From the NCBI GenBank assembly GCA_029532625.1, contig JARFXM010000010.1, positions 930,001-994,000 of the forward strand: 64,000 nt of DNA. Reading direction: 5' to 3'. Under the pieces are notes generated by a model. It ran no database searches. It had not been told where the DNA came from and worked only from the letters and a program-made list of their open reading frames with translations. The first letter of the stretch is position 1. Every line of letters starts with the position of its first letter. The stretch comes from Lomentospora prolificans (lineage: Eukaryota > Ascomycota > Sordariomycetes > Microascales > Microascaceae). The position numbers and the translations under genes are program-made. Shown here one piece after another: positions 29,922-39,955 of this stretch.

Positions 29922-31685
29922 TCATAGATCCTTTGTCCTCTCTTCTGAAGCTGCAATCCACTTCCTCAACTCTGGCTCGTTCCGCGCCTTCAAACAGATC
30001 TTAAAGGGCTTAGGATCAGTAGTCAGAGCCGTTGGTATACTGTTACATTCAAGTGCGTCGATGATGGGATGATCCTTTGCATCCTTGGCCTGAGTGATAC
30101 GGAATGCAGTTATAAGGCGGATATACGCGGTGAATAGTTCGCGATTGGCCAGGTGAGACCCAGCGCACATTCGAGACCCAGCACCATAAGCATAGTGAGG
30201 AGTACCACCCTCCGGGTCATCAAGGAACCTCTCGGGTATGAATTCCGTAGGAGAGGTGAATCGTTTGTCGTCGTAATCAGCGGCCCAAGCATTCTTTTTG
30301 TCCAGGTGAGTGACTTATCAACGGTTGTGGAACGATGGGGACTTACCATGAAGAAAGTAGTACCTGCCGGAATAATGGCTCCATTGTACTCGATGTCCTT
30401 GATACTTACTCTAGGAAGGCAGATGGGGATGACAGTCCAGAAGCGCAGAGTCTCCTTGACTAGCGCGGTAACGTAGGGGACCTTCTCCTCTACTAAGCAC
30501 TTCTCCCAGGCGTCGCCATCCGGGTAGACCTCCTTGATTTCCTTCAAGGCCTTCTCTTGAATCTTCTGTCCATCGGGAGTAGACAGATAAGCCAAACCCA
30601 TGATCAGGTTTCCTGGCACCGTATCAAGGCCGGCGGAAACCATGGTCAGGCAAATGGACTTCATTTCCGCTGCAAAGAAGCACCATTAGGGTTCATTGGA
30701 ACCAAAATAGGGGCCAACAAGGTGTCCGCAATTGGGAGGGGGATGAAGAAAACGATTCTTACCTTCGTTCAACTTGGCGTCTGGGTCTTTCAGGATATTA
30801 CCCGTGATACACGGCTTATCCGTTCCCTTTGCAATGCGATCCTTAAGATCCGCGAGCATATCCGACAGGTACTTATCTCGCCGCTCACGGAACTCTTTCG
30901 CACGAGGATTCTGAGTGCCCCACAGCCTCAGGAGGGGAACGTAATCCTGCCAATTGTGGCTAGTCGACCGGAAATTGGAGATTTCGCGTTCAACCAGCGT
31001 GATTTCTCGCAGAAGCGCGCTGTCAATGTTGCCGTCGATGCGGAAACCGTAATTGAGGGTGAGAGAAGTGTTCAGCGCAAAGCGCGCAAAGTATGGAGTA
31101 GGATCTATATCCTGAGTGCCGCCCTTGGAATCCTCAAGTAGCTCCTTGATGCTGGCCATGGATTCCAGGTCCAGGATTGGCATGTAAGATTGTACAGCAG
31201 GACGGTTCAAGGCCGTACCGGCGGCCTTACGTCGGCGCTTGCATGACTCGTCCCAAGGGGAAGTACCGATAGTGAAGCCCTGAGAGGAGGAGACGACGGA
31301 ATGGAATGTGTGGAACATGGGGCGGGAGATGAGAGCAGATTGGTTCTTGATCCAAAAGTATCGAACTGTCTCGTAAGAATTGACGAAAACCACGCGCTAA
31401 TTAATGTTAATTCAGTGCCTTAGTATCACGATGAATTGTCAGAATTGGCCGTCATTGTCTATTTACCTTTGTTCCCAGGCGTGTCTGGAACACTGGGCCG
31501 TACTGCTTCGCCCATTTCGCCGCGACGCGGGCATGGTCGGTACCCAGCTGGAGCAGATTACCAAAAATGGGAACGCCAGGGATGGAGGGGAGGTTTTTGA
31601 TTTTGGGAATGTCGGTGGACTCGGATATTCTGATGAGAAGATAGATTGCCACGAGGGCAGCGAGACCTAAGAGTTCGTATGCCAT
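29922..31685 (-). CDS. phacB: Cytochrome P450, CYP504-like (hydroxyphenylacetate 6-hydroxylase type), 515 aa
   Basis: Four exons: complement of 31467-31685, 30763-31396, 30347-30669 and 29922-30293. All are GT-AG and total 1548 nt in frame. An N-terminal membrane anchor (ELLGLAALVAIYLLIRIS) precedes the Pro-rich hinge (IPGVPIFGNLLQLG). Helix I carries MVSAGLDTVPGN, the K-helix ExxR is KETLRF, and the haem loop is YGAGSRMCAGSHL with the axial Cys. Long blocks such as HTFHSVVSSSQGFTIGTSPW and the ending EERTKDL fit the CYP504 family. That family includes A. nidulans PhacA (phenylacetate 2-hydroxylase) and PhacB (3-hydroxyphenylacetate 6-hydroxylase), and I judge this closer to PhacB. The product would be homogentisate, made at the ER membrane. 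The gene is divergent from homogentisate dioxygenase, which supports the role. Confidence 0.88.
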
Positions 31686-32307
31686 ATCTGGAATTGATTA
31701 TTATGTTTCTAATTCCAAACGAGAACGGTAAACAGGTGGGTGATGAGGAGCTCAAAGCTGCGTAGGCATTCTCTTATATTATTATTATAACGTTTCGGCC
31801 CTTATGCTCCTCCTACGAGGTGTGAAAGAAAAAGAGGGTCCCTTCCCCAGATTTCCCCGAGCTTAATACAATCTACAATGCTCCTGTTGCTCACTTGTCT
31901 GGGCTGTGAGAGCCATGATCTGGGGTGTCTCCCCGCTATGTTGTGTTGGTGCGACGGCGATTGGGTCACGCAGAGGTGGATTCATGACGATCGCCACTCC
32001 TGCCAGCTAATCGCAGCATGACGGAATTCGGAACCCCGCATAAATATTCCGATTCCGATTCCGTTGCCTAATGTAGACTAGCCTGCTGTTCCGGTGCGAC
32101 AGTACAAAGGATCAGACGGTATCGAGCTGATGCTTTTTAAGGTCGAGATGGTACTACAAAGTAGATGTAAGACGAGAGGTCTCGGCAGGGAAAGAAAGAA
32201 AAAAAGAAAATAGGAAACCTTGTATCCAAAGGCTGGAAATCAAAGTGATCATCCAATTCATCTCCAAGGATTTTTTCCACATCTCTTCGCAGCTAATAGA
32301 AGTCGCC
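31686..32307. promoter_or_regulatory. Bidirectional promoter between P450 and homogentisate dioxygenase
   Basis: 622 bp between two start codons. Overlapping copies of CCGATTCCG lie at 32049-32057 and 32055-32063, reading CCGATTCCGATTCCG. The same nonamer occurs twice upstream of fumarylacetoacetase. A TATA-like CATAAATATT is at about 32039. Sites fitting the CreA consensus SYGGRG occur at 31845-31850 (reverse), 31920-31925 (forward) and 31931-31936 (reverse), consistent with carbon catabolite repression. Factor identities are inferred. Confidence 0.55.
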
Positions 32308-33721
32308 ATGCCGGCAACCCAATTCACGGTAGAAGAAAAATACACTTATCGCCATGGACTTGGTTCATATCATGAGTAGGTGTCAGAATCGAGCCTCGCC
32401 ATCCCACCATGGAGAAACACAATAGTAACATGGCTCTAGAACCGAGGCCGTCAAGGGTGCTCTCCCTGTAGGACAAAACTCACCGCAGAATGCTGCACAC
32501 GGGCTTTACGCGGAGAAACTCTCAGGCACCGCCTTCACAGCTCCTCGAAGCGAGAATCTCCAAAGCTGGCTTTACCGCATCCTCCCATCCGTCACGCACC
32601 GAGCATTCCAGCCGGCCAAGGCTGGTCTCGCGGGATATCCAGAAAACGGGAAACCCGAATACACCCAAGTCCCGAATCAGCTGCGCTGGCGACCATTCGA
32701 GGCAAGTGAAGACCTGGATTTCATCTCCGGTCTTCGGCTCGTTGCTGGCGCCGGAGATCCAACAGTCAAGACCGGCCTAGCCATCTACATCTACGGTGCC
32801 GGAAAGCATATGGCGGCTAAGCGAGCCTTTTATTCCGCTGATGGCCACTTTTTGATTGTTGCTCAACAGGGCTCGCTTGATATTCAGACCGAGTTCGGCC
32901 GGCTTCTAGTTCGGCCTGGCGAGATTGCGGTGATACCCAGGGGAATCCGCTATCGTGTAGAGCTACCTGATGGAGCAAGTCGAGGCTACGTCCTCGAGCT
33001 CTTCCAAGGCCAATTCCAGCTTCCCGAGCTCGGGCCCATCGGTTCCTGCGGCCTAGCGAACCCGCGAGACTTTCAGATACCTGTCGCTTGCTACGAGGAC
33101 GACCAGTCAGACTGGATTATTACGACCAAGTTTGGCGGGCGACTGTTCGACGCAGCACAAGCTCATAGTCCGTTCGATGTGGTAGCATGGCACGGCAACT
33201 ATTATCCCTACAAATACGACCTTGGCCGGTTCAATACCATCGGCAGCATTAGCTACGACCACCCCGACCCCAGTATATTCACCGTTCTCACCGCGCCGAG
33301 TCCTGTCACCGGTACTGCAGTCGCCGACTTTGTCATTTTCCCGCCACGGTGGCTGGTAGCCGAGGATACCTTCCGTCCACCATGGTACCACCGTAATACA
33401 ATGTCGGAGTTCATGGGACTCATCACGGGCGGCTATGATGCCAAAGTCGGCGGGGAAGATGGCTTCCAACCCGGTGGCGCCTCGCTGCACAACGTCATGG
33501 CCGCTCACGGACCAGACGCCGCGACGTTTGAGGCGGCTAGCACAGCGGATCTGGCGCCGCAAAAGGTGGGATCGGGAAGCATGGCCTTCATGTTTGAGAG
33601 CTCGCTGATGTTGGGCGTGACGGACTGGTCATTGACTCGCTGTCAACGTGTACAGGAGGAGTATGTGGAGCATAGCTGGGGAAAGCTTCGGAGACGGTTT
33701 AAAGTGCCAGCCAGAGATTAG
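32308..33721 (+). CDS. hmgA: Homogentisate 1,2-dioxygenase, 449 aa
   Basis: Two exons: 32308-32375 and 32440-33721 (1350 nt; donor GTAGGT, acceptor TAG). The short first exon gives MPATQFTVEEKYTYRHGLGS and splices to ...TEAVKGALPVGQNSPQN, the conserved N-terminus. Later marks: HGLYAEKLSGTAFTAPRSE, YSADGHFLIV, VIPRGIRYRVELP, YYPYKYDLGRFN, PPWYHRNTMSEFMGLI (iron-binding His and Glu) and AHGPD (third ligand region). The enzyme opens the ring of homogentisate to give maleylacetoacetate, using Fe(II) and O2 in the cytosol. It is divergent from the homogentisate-forming P450. The next enzyme, maleylacetoacetate isomerase, is not in this window. The gene appears intact. Confidence 0.94.
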
Positions 33722-34185
33722 AGATTCGCTGGGGGTGCATTGGCCGCACGCATAAGCTCAATCCCGACGCTAGCCGCTGGCGGTAGTGCTGTCATCACTA
33801 TTAACTAGACAATGTCAAATTCTGATCCGAAATGTAATACCTCGAAAAGTCGGCGAGTTTACGGACCGAGCTTGAAAATTTGAGACCTGTTTGGCTCCGT
33901 AATGTGCCTGGGCCGAAGGCAAAGCCGATTCCTTTTTCCCATGCTCCTCCCTTCCTGCCTTACGAGGTGGTTGATGGGATAACGGCTTCGAAGCTACCCT
34001 TTCTGTACATGTTTACCTCGGGAGTGCAGTAGCGTCGCCGTCGATCATGCGGGGGCTTAGTCATTAACGAGCTTGTAAATTCAATTCAAACTCGCCACGA
34101 ATATTACCTCTGATCTGCAAAGGTACCTTCTTCCCCGCTGTCAACTTCTATATCTCTGCTTGGCGGTAGCTCATATCGGCTCTGG
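33722..34185. other. Spacer between homogentisate dioxygenase and regulator gene
   Basis: 464 bp with no gene. A one-mismatch copy of the shared nonamer, CCGATTCCT, is at 33925-33933, about 260 bp before the regulator's start. Otherwise nothing notable. Confidence 0.45.
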
Positions 34186-36728
34186 ATGGCCTCATCAGTC
34201 CTAATGTTATCAGGGGTGCGAAAGAAACGTGAGCCATATACAACTGTTGCCTGGTGAGAATCACCTTCATTTCCCCGTCGCCGTCGGTATTCTTTGGCGA
34301 GGCGCCTCATTGGCCTCCGCTATCGTCCTAACTTTTCTTCTTCTACCTATAGTTCTACATGTAAACGACGGAAAATCAAATGCAGTGGCAATAGGCCCTG
34401 CGCTGCCTGCATCGCGAGCGAGGCAGAATGTAATTATGAGCGCTATTCGCGATTCCGCTCTAGGTTGTTCGTTACCATCCTATTCCTCGAGAACTTAGCC
34501 TTACCGTCTTTTGTCTTTCGTCAAAATCTTCTCTCTATCTCGATGTATTGTTACTCATTTTGACAGGTTACCTATGAACTAATACGTACGCCAACAGGCC
34601 GCAAGTACACGGCTCGCAAGAGAGCTCCGTACGGTCGATGACACTTTCAGATTCCATTGAAGTTTCACAGCCGGCGCAAGAACACAACTCGCCCTCTACA
34701 GACCGAGATGCTGGGTTCACGCCACCAGGGAGCTCCAACTATTTCTTGAATCTCGCCGAGGAGCTCCATGTGAGCTCGGAGTCGGTCAGTATAGCTACGC
34801 AAAAGTCAATGCCTCATCTAGTTAGCTTTACTCAAGTTTTGCGGCAAGCATACAATTGGCGACTTAGCAATGGCGCAGAGGGCTTAGCCTCCTTCATTGG
34901 ATTGAATCAATGGCTTAGCATTATCAAAACATATGAGGAAGAAATAGGTCTACAATACCCATTCATGGACCTTGACACTATCGGAGATGAACTCAAGACT
35001 GTTTGCCTGGGTTCCGCTATGGAATCTCGTCTTATTACTTCTAATAAGGAGCATATATTGGCCCTCCTACTTGCTATCGTGGCTGTGCTTGAGAACCCAG
35101 ATGTCAGCAAGCTTGCTGATACATTCACAGAAAAGTCAAGGGAGTATGCAGCTGTCAAGTCTCAGACTGAGACTGTTGATGAGGATACTATCCGGTTACT
35201 TATGCTAGTCGTAAGTAGACCTCAACAAGTGGTATTGGACCATGATTAGGGTTCTGTTTTGTCGCTAAAATGTCCAACAGAGCGTCTATTATTTCATGAC
35301 GGACCGGGAGACCCTTTCTTGGAGGTGCATTGGCAGTGTTCTCCGGACACTTCAAGAGCTCGGTTATCATAATTCTAAACCTCATCGACCCAATTTCATC
35401 CGAGAGAGGACAAAAGCGGAGAAACTATTTTGGTCGGCATATATAATGGACAGACGATGGAGTTTTGGCACGGGTCTCCCTTTTGCCATATCGGAGTCCG
35501 ATATAAACCACGATGTGGAGATCGCAGTAAGTCTTGCCCCTATTCACTTATTACGTCTCAGCCTCCCACAATTTGCAAAATCCTAAAGACTCCGATCTAG
35601 GACGACTCTCTCTCTTCTGAATATATTAGAGCTATGGTTGCCTATTGCCGAATTTCAACTGAATGTCGATCATCTGTTCTCTGCCAAACCACATCGAACA
35701 CGGCTAGAGACTTTTCAGACTTTAGAGTAGTAGAATGGCGGCGTAACTTACCTCATTTCCTCCGGTTCGATAGCAATCATGCCGCCTTCAATCCCGTCAC
35801 GGAATCACGCAGCCAATATAGGTTCAGACTCCTACTATATCTCAGAGCAAATCAACTTAGGACCGTGATACGGCGACATTCAATCTTCCGGTCTGGACCT
35901 CGGGACGTCGATCTATCAAGCATGCAGACCGCTATTGAGGTAGCATGTGATACAATCCGAATCTTGGTCACGGTCGTCCAAACTTCGGACATTTATCAGG
36001 CGCAGCAAAAGACGTTCAATCACTTTCTCGAGTCCTCTATTTCATCACTACTACTATTTATTGCTCACAGGAAAGATAACGGCGACTCATCCTGTTTTGA
36101 AGAGCTTCACATGGCAATGGGCTTGGTGCGGGGATTAGCACCCCAGTCGTGCATGATGCGCAAGTTGTGCGATAAGCTGGAGCGATTGAAGGTGGTGCAA
36201 GCTGCCCTTACGCCGAAAACGCGGGGCCATAATATGTCTGTCGACTCACTTGTGCCTTCTAATAATAGAATCCAGGGTGCCACGAACCAACCTGTCGGAA
36301 GCCATCGAGAACCTGATAGCGAGGTTGCAGATCCGTTGCCACCAGCAGCACTCACGCCCGCCTCAGACGGTGTAGCATGTTCACGCAATTGCGGCGCTGA
36401 TATTCCACCTTTTGCCTCTGGGGGAAATGATGTTGGCCTACCGGATGTCGGGCCCAAACCTACATACGCCACCAGTATCGAAACTCCTGTGTCAACTCAG
36501 GTGGCATCTATTCCTCCAACAATTCGCTATGGGCTCCACTATATATCACAAGGTTCTTACCCTCCTGACACGGCCTTGTCCATTGATTCGGAACCTTTCG
36601 GCGAATCAAACCTCCCGTCCGGAGTTTCTGAAGAAGCCTCAGCTGAAGATGCAGACGCGCTTCCATACGTCTTCTTCGAGGACATGCAAGACTTCTTAGA
36701 GGTCCAGGACAGCACCTTTACCTTTTAG
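34186..36728 (+). CDS. Zn(II)2Cys6 transcription factor, likely pathway regulator, about 721 aa
   Basis: Predicted five exons: 34186-34253, 34353-34463, 34598-35210, 35281-35526, 35601-36728 (2166 nt in frame). The first splice builds the DNA-binding cluster: ...TTVACSTCKRRKIKCSGNRP, then CAACIASEAECNY, with all six zinc-binding Cys. An in-frame ATG at 34204 is an alternative start. The intron after exon 2 uses a weak donor (GTTGTT), so a missed small exon is possible there. The middle region fits the fungal-specific transcription factor domain (YYFMTDRETLSWRCIGSVLR, KLFWSAYIMDRRWSFGTGLP, EVACDTIRILVTVVQ). The C-terminus is Pro/Ser-rich and acidic (EEASAEDADALPYVFFEDMQ), a typical activation region. 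Its place beside hmgA suggests it controls these genes, as HmgR does in Aspergillus tyrosine-degradation clusters; this is inference. Confidence 0.82.
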
Positions 36729-37661
36729 CTATCTCGGGTTAAACTTTGTAGAACTGGCAATAACTTAGTGTTTCTATGAAACAAATCTCGGATATTAGGT
36801 GTTGAATGTGACTTGTTGCAATGGGGTTGATAAGATAGTAAAGATTCATCTGGCCATTACAAGGACAAGGGCCGTTCCGTTGTTCCAGTCTCGCAGTTGT
36901 ATAACCCTAGCTCTAATCAACACATCATCACTTCCAGGCGAAACGCAGACAAGTTTCTCAGCCACACTGCCCGCTCGGTCGCGGTCATAGGGGCTCCACA
37001 AAGCCGGCGGGATTCCCTAGTTGCTGGAAAACACTTCCAGGTAAGTGATTATTATCCCCAATACGCCTCACTGCTGCAGATGCCGCGCTCTAGGACCCGT
37101 GAAGCATGACCGTCCCGAAGCGGACAAAAGTTAGTAATAAGTTGGGCGTATATTCCCGTTGGACTCTCGATGACGCCACATTCGGAAGAGCCGTGTTGGT
37201 GCGGGGCGGGGAGACCTATGCAGGTGCCGTAACAGGGACCCCAAGATCTGACTCGAGCTTCTTCATTTCAGTTGATCAATTCCTTGAAAGTGCCACTTGG
37301 GCTGCGGGGGCCGCGGGGGCGGCATCCTTGCCGAGCTCTTTTCCCCGCCCTTTTCACGAAGGCTTTGGAGAAGGTGTGGGGTATTAGGTATTAGGGAATG
37401 GAGCAATAAAACCAATTGTGCCAATCGATTTCGAGCTAGTTGGTCGAGTTAGCAAAGTTAGTCAGTTCTGACTACAGTCGATAGTCGCCATTCCCGGCCG
37501 GAACTCGGCTTGATAATCCCGACAGAATCGCGACTCATAATAATGGCCCTCAAGCAGTCGTCGCGCGGAGTTCAAGCAATTCGTAGACCTAACCCTCCCA
37601 ACTACTATCGATGCTCCGTCGTTGCTTTCCCTCTCGCCATCTCATCAATTCTCTCCACACA
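36729..37661. other. Intergenic, 0.93 kb, upstream of maleylacetate reductase
   Basis: No credible gene. A palindromic CCGGCCGG core within TTCCCGGCCGGAA lies at about 37493-37505, roughly 160 bp before the downstream ATG. It could be a CGG-type regulator site. Confidence 0.4.
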
Positions 37662-38735
37662 ATGGCTGCCTTCGAGTACACGGCCCACCCGTCCAACGTC
37701 ATATTCGGCAGCGGCACAATCTCCAAGCTCCCCAGCATCCTCGCCGACCGAAAACTTTCCCGCCCGCTCCTCCTCTCCACCCCACAGCAGATCGGCCAGG
37801 CCGAACAGGTCAAGAAGCTTCTCAACGATGAAGTCGCGGGGCTCTTCAGCGACGCCACCATGCACACACCCGTCGACGTGACGGAGCGTGCGGTCGCATT
37901 CGCGCAATCGACCAAGGCGGATTCGCTCGTTTCCATTGGCGGGGGCAGCACGATTGGACTGGGAAAGGCCATCAGCGTGCGGACCGGACTCCACCACATT
38001 ACCATTCCGACTACCTATGCTGGAAGCGAGGTGACGCCTATTTTGGGCGAGACGACTGGCGGACTCAAGACGACGCGTTCGGATCCGAGCATTTTGCCCA
38101 ACACCGTCGTCTACGACGTCGATCTCACAATGACGTTGCCTGTTGGGTTGAGCGCCACCAGCGGCGTCAATGCCATTGCCCACGCTGTCGAAGCCCTCTA
38201 CGCCCAGAACACCAACCCCATCATCAACATGTTTGCCCAGGAGGGCGTCAAGTCACTCGCCGCTGCGCTCCCGGAAATAATCAAGGACCCCAGCGCGCAA
38301 GCGGCACGGTCGTCAGCTCTCTATGGTGCTTGGCTCTGCGGCGTCTGTCTGGGCAACGTCGGCATGTCGCTGCATCACAAGCTCTGCCATACTCTGGGCG
38401 GAAGCTTCAACCTGCCTCATGCTGAGACGCATACGATTGTCCTTGCCCATGCTCTCTCGTATAACGCCCCCAAGGTACCGCAGGCTATGAAGAAGTTGGC
38501 CGAGGTCCTCCCGGAGAGTGACGGCGACGCTGTAAAGGGGCTCAATGTGCTCTTAGATAAGCTGCAAGTGAAGCGAGGATTGAAGGAACTGGGTATGAAG
38601 GAGGAGGACATTGATAAGGCGGCTGATATTGCCGTGTCTAAGCCTTATTGGAATCCTCGCGAGGTGGAGAGGGAGGCTGTGAGGGAGCTCATTCGAAGGG
38701 CGTGGGTTGGCGAGCCGGCGCGGGCCGATTTGTGA
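37662..38735 (+). CDS. Maleylacetate reductase (iron-type alcohol dehydrogenase family), 357 aa
   Basis: Single exon. The start MAAFEYTAHPSNVIFGSGTI is preferred: it has a strong CACAATGGC context and the usual family N-terminus. An in-frame ATG at 37611 would add 17 residues (MLRRCFPSRHLINSLHT) that look like a mitochondrial presequence. Marks: GGGSTIGLGKAIS (nucleotide-binding turn), IPTTYAGSEVTPI, SATSGVNAIAHAVEALYA with the metal His region, and SLHHKLCHTLGGSFNLPHAE. The enzyme reduces maleylacetate to 3-oxoadipate with NAD(P)H, the step after ring cleavage of hydroxyquinol in resorcinol, 4-hydroxybenzoate or 2,4-dihydroxybenzoate breakdown. A ring-cleaving hydroxyquinol dioxygenase is not visible in the window, so its substrate must come from elsewhere. 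Confidence 0.9.
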   Translation: MAAFEYTAHPSNVIFGSGTISKLPSILADRKLSRPLLLSTPQQIGQAEQVKKLLNDEVAGLFSDATMHTPVDVTERAVAFAQSTKADSLVSIGGGSTIGLGKAISVRTGLHHITIPTTYAGSEVTPILGETTGGLKTTRSDPSILPNTVVYDVDLTMTLPVGLSATSGVNAIAHAVEALYAQNTNPIINMFAQEGVKSLAAALPEIIKDPSAQAARSSALYGAWLCGVCLGNVGMSLHHKLCHTLGGSFNLPHAETHTIVLAHALSYNAPKVPQAMKKLAEVLPESDGDAVKGLNVLLDKLQVKRGLKELGMKEEDIDKAADIAVSKPYWNPREVEREAVRELIRRAWVGEPARADL

Positions 38736-39317
38736 TGGTGATGGGATAATAGTTTTTGTATTATAATAATCATGAATAGCTGGACGAAATCCTTTTGAAT
38801 CACATCATTGACCAGAAATTGCTGGGCCATTTTCTGTGTGGGAACTGGACCTAGCTTTCTCTTGCCCGATCAATAGGACCAATTAATACCGCTGGCATGG
38901 ATTCAAGGTTGAGCTGATGGTGTGGCCCTGACCGACGCACAGCACGCTTGCAAAGACCGGGGAGCAGGCAACGCCAGCAAGAGGGGATTTATATTAATCA
39001 ACGAGACTGCTATATTGAGTCATAAAACAGACGGACGATCTAGCTTTAAATAGGGTTAGTCTGTTGCACCACACGGAAGTAGAATAAGTCATATTGGCCA
39101 GGTCAAGCCAAGGGTGACTTGGTAGGATTAATTCGGCTGCCTCACCCAACTTCTGGGTCCTGCTATCCAATGCTACGCAGGACAAGCCAGACAATATAAT
39201 GTGACAATATTAATAACAACCAATGGTATTATTCCTATGTTATAAACGGTTTGCCTGCTATTACCTCGTTCTCACTTGATTTCGCACTCAATCATTAGCT
39301 GTTCGAACAGACATCCA
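38736..39317. other. Spacer, no gene seen
   Basis: About 580 bp of AT-leaning sequence between maleylacetate reductase and a broken oxidoreductase. It includes the reductase 3' region. Nothing recognised. Confidence 0.45.
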
Positions 39318-39915
39318 CATGACGCTACTCTAAAATACATTGTCGTGCGCGAATCCGAGGTCAAGCCTTGCCCGGAGCATCTCTCGCCTGTTGAAGGGGG
39401 CGGCCGTCCCTCTTATGGGGTTGACCAGATGGCGCGCGCTCGTAATAACCAAGAGTAGAAAGGCAAAGCCAGGACGAAACATTCTCATCACGGGCATTGG
39501 TGGCGGCATCGCGCTTCAAACGCTCCAGATTGCCGCGGCCATGGGTTGCAACGTGTTTGTGGACTTCAGGAAGCGAGGTCAAGGTCGAAAAGGCCGTCCG
39601 ACTCGGTGTTGAAGGTGGCGTATCAAGCTACGAAGCCGAAGGATGGGAGAAGCAGCCAGCCGCAGAAATTTGCTTCCCACTATTAGTCGTCCGGTATTAC
39701 CTTGACGCCGTCATCGACGGGACCAGTCGTGACATTGTTGCCAGAGCATCCCGTCTTTTGAGGCCAGGAGGAATGATTTGCAACTACGGAATGACGGCGT
39801 CTTCGAAGATGGACTGGACCATGCAGGCCTTTCTGAAACATCATATCGATCTCAAGAGCTGCACCACCAAATGGCGGTGGTTTTTTGCCCTGGCCTTACA
39901 AATTGACACCCAGCG
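39318..39915 (+). pseudogene. Broken zinc-type (MDR) alcohol dehydrogenase / quinone reductase
   Basis: Pieces of the medium-chain dehydrogenase fold appear in more than one frame. ATLKYIVVRESEVKPCPEHL is followed, after a shift, by AAVPLMGLTRWRALV and PGRNILITGIGGGIALQTLQ, the nucleotide-binding turn. Another shift leads to SEVKVEKAVRLGVEGGVSSY, FDAVIDG-like DAVIDGTSRDIVARASRLLR and PGGMICNYGMTASSKMDWTM. The first 80-100 residues (GroES-like part) are missing, so the gene is both truncated and frameshifted. Its original role is unknown; relatives reduce enones or oxidise alcohols. Its position next to maleylacetate reductase suggests it once belonged to the same catabolic group. Confidence 0.72.
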
Positions 39916-39955
39916 GATATTATCCCGCGTCCATGACTCCTAAAATATTACAACT

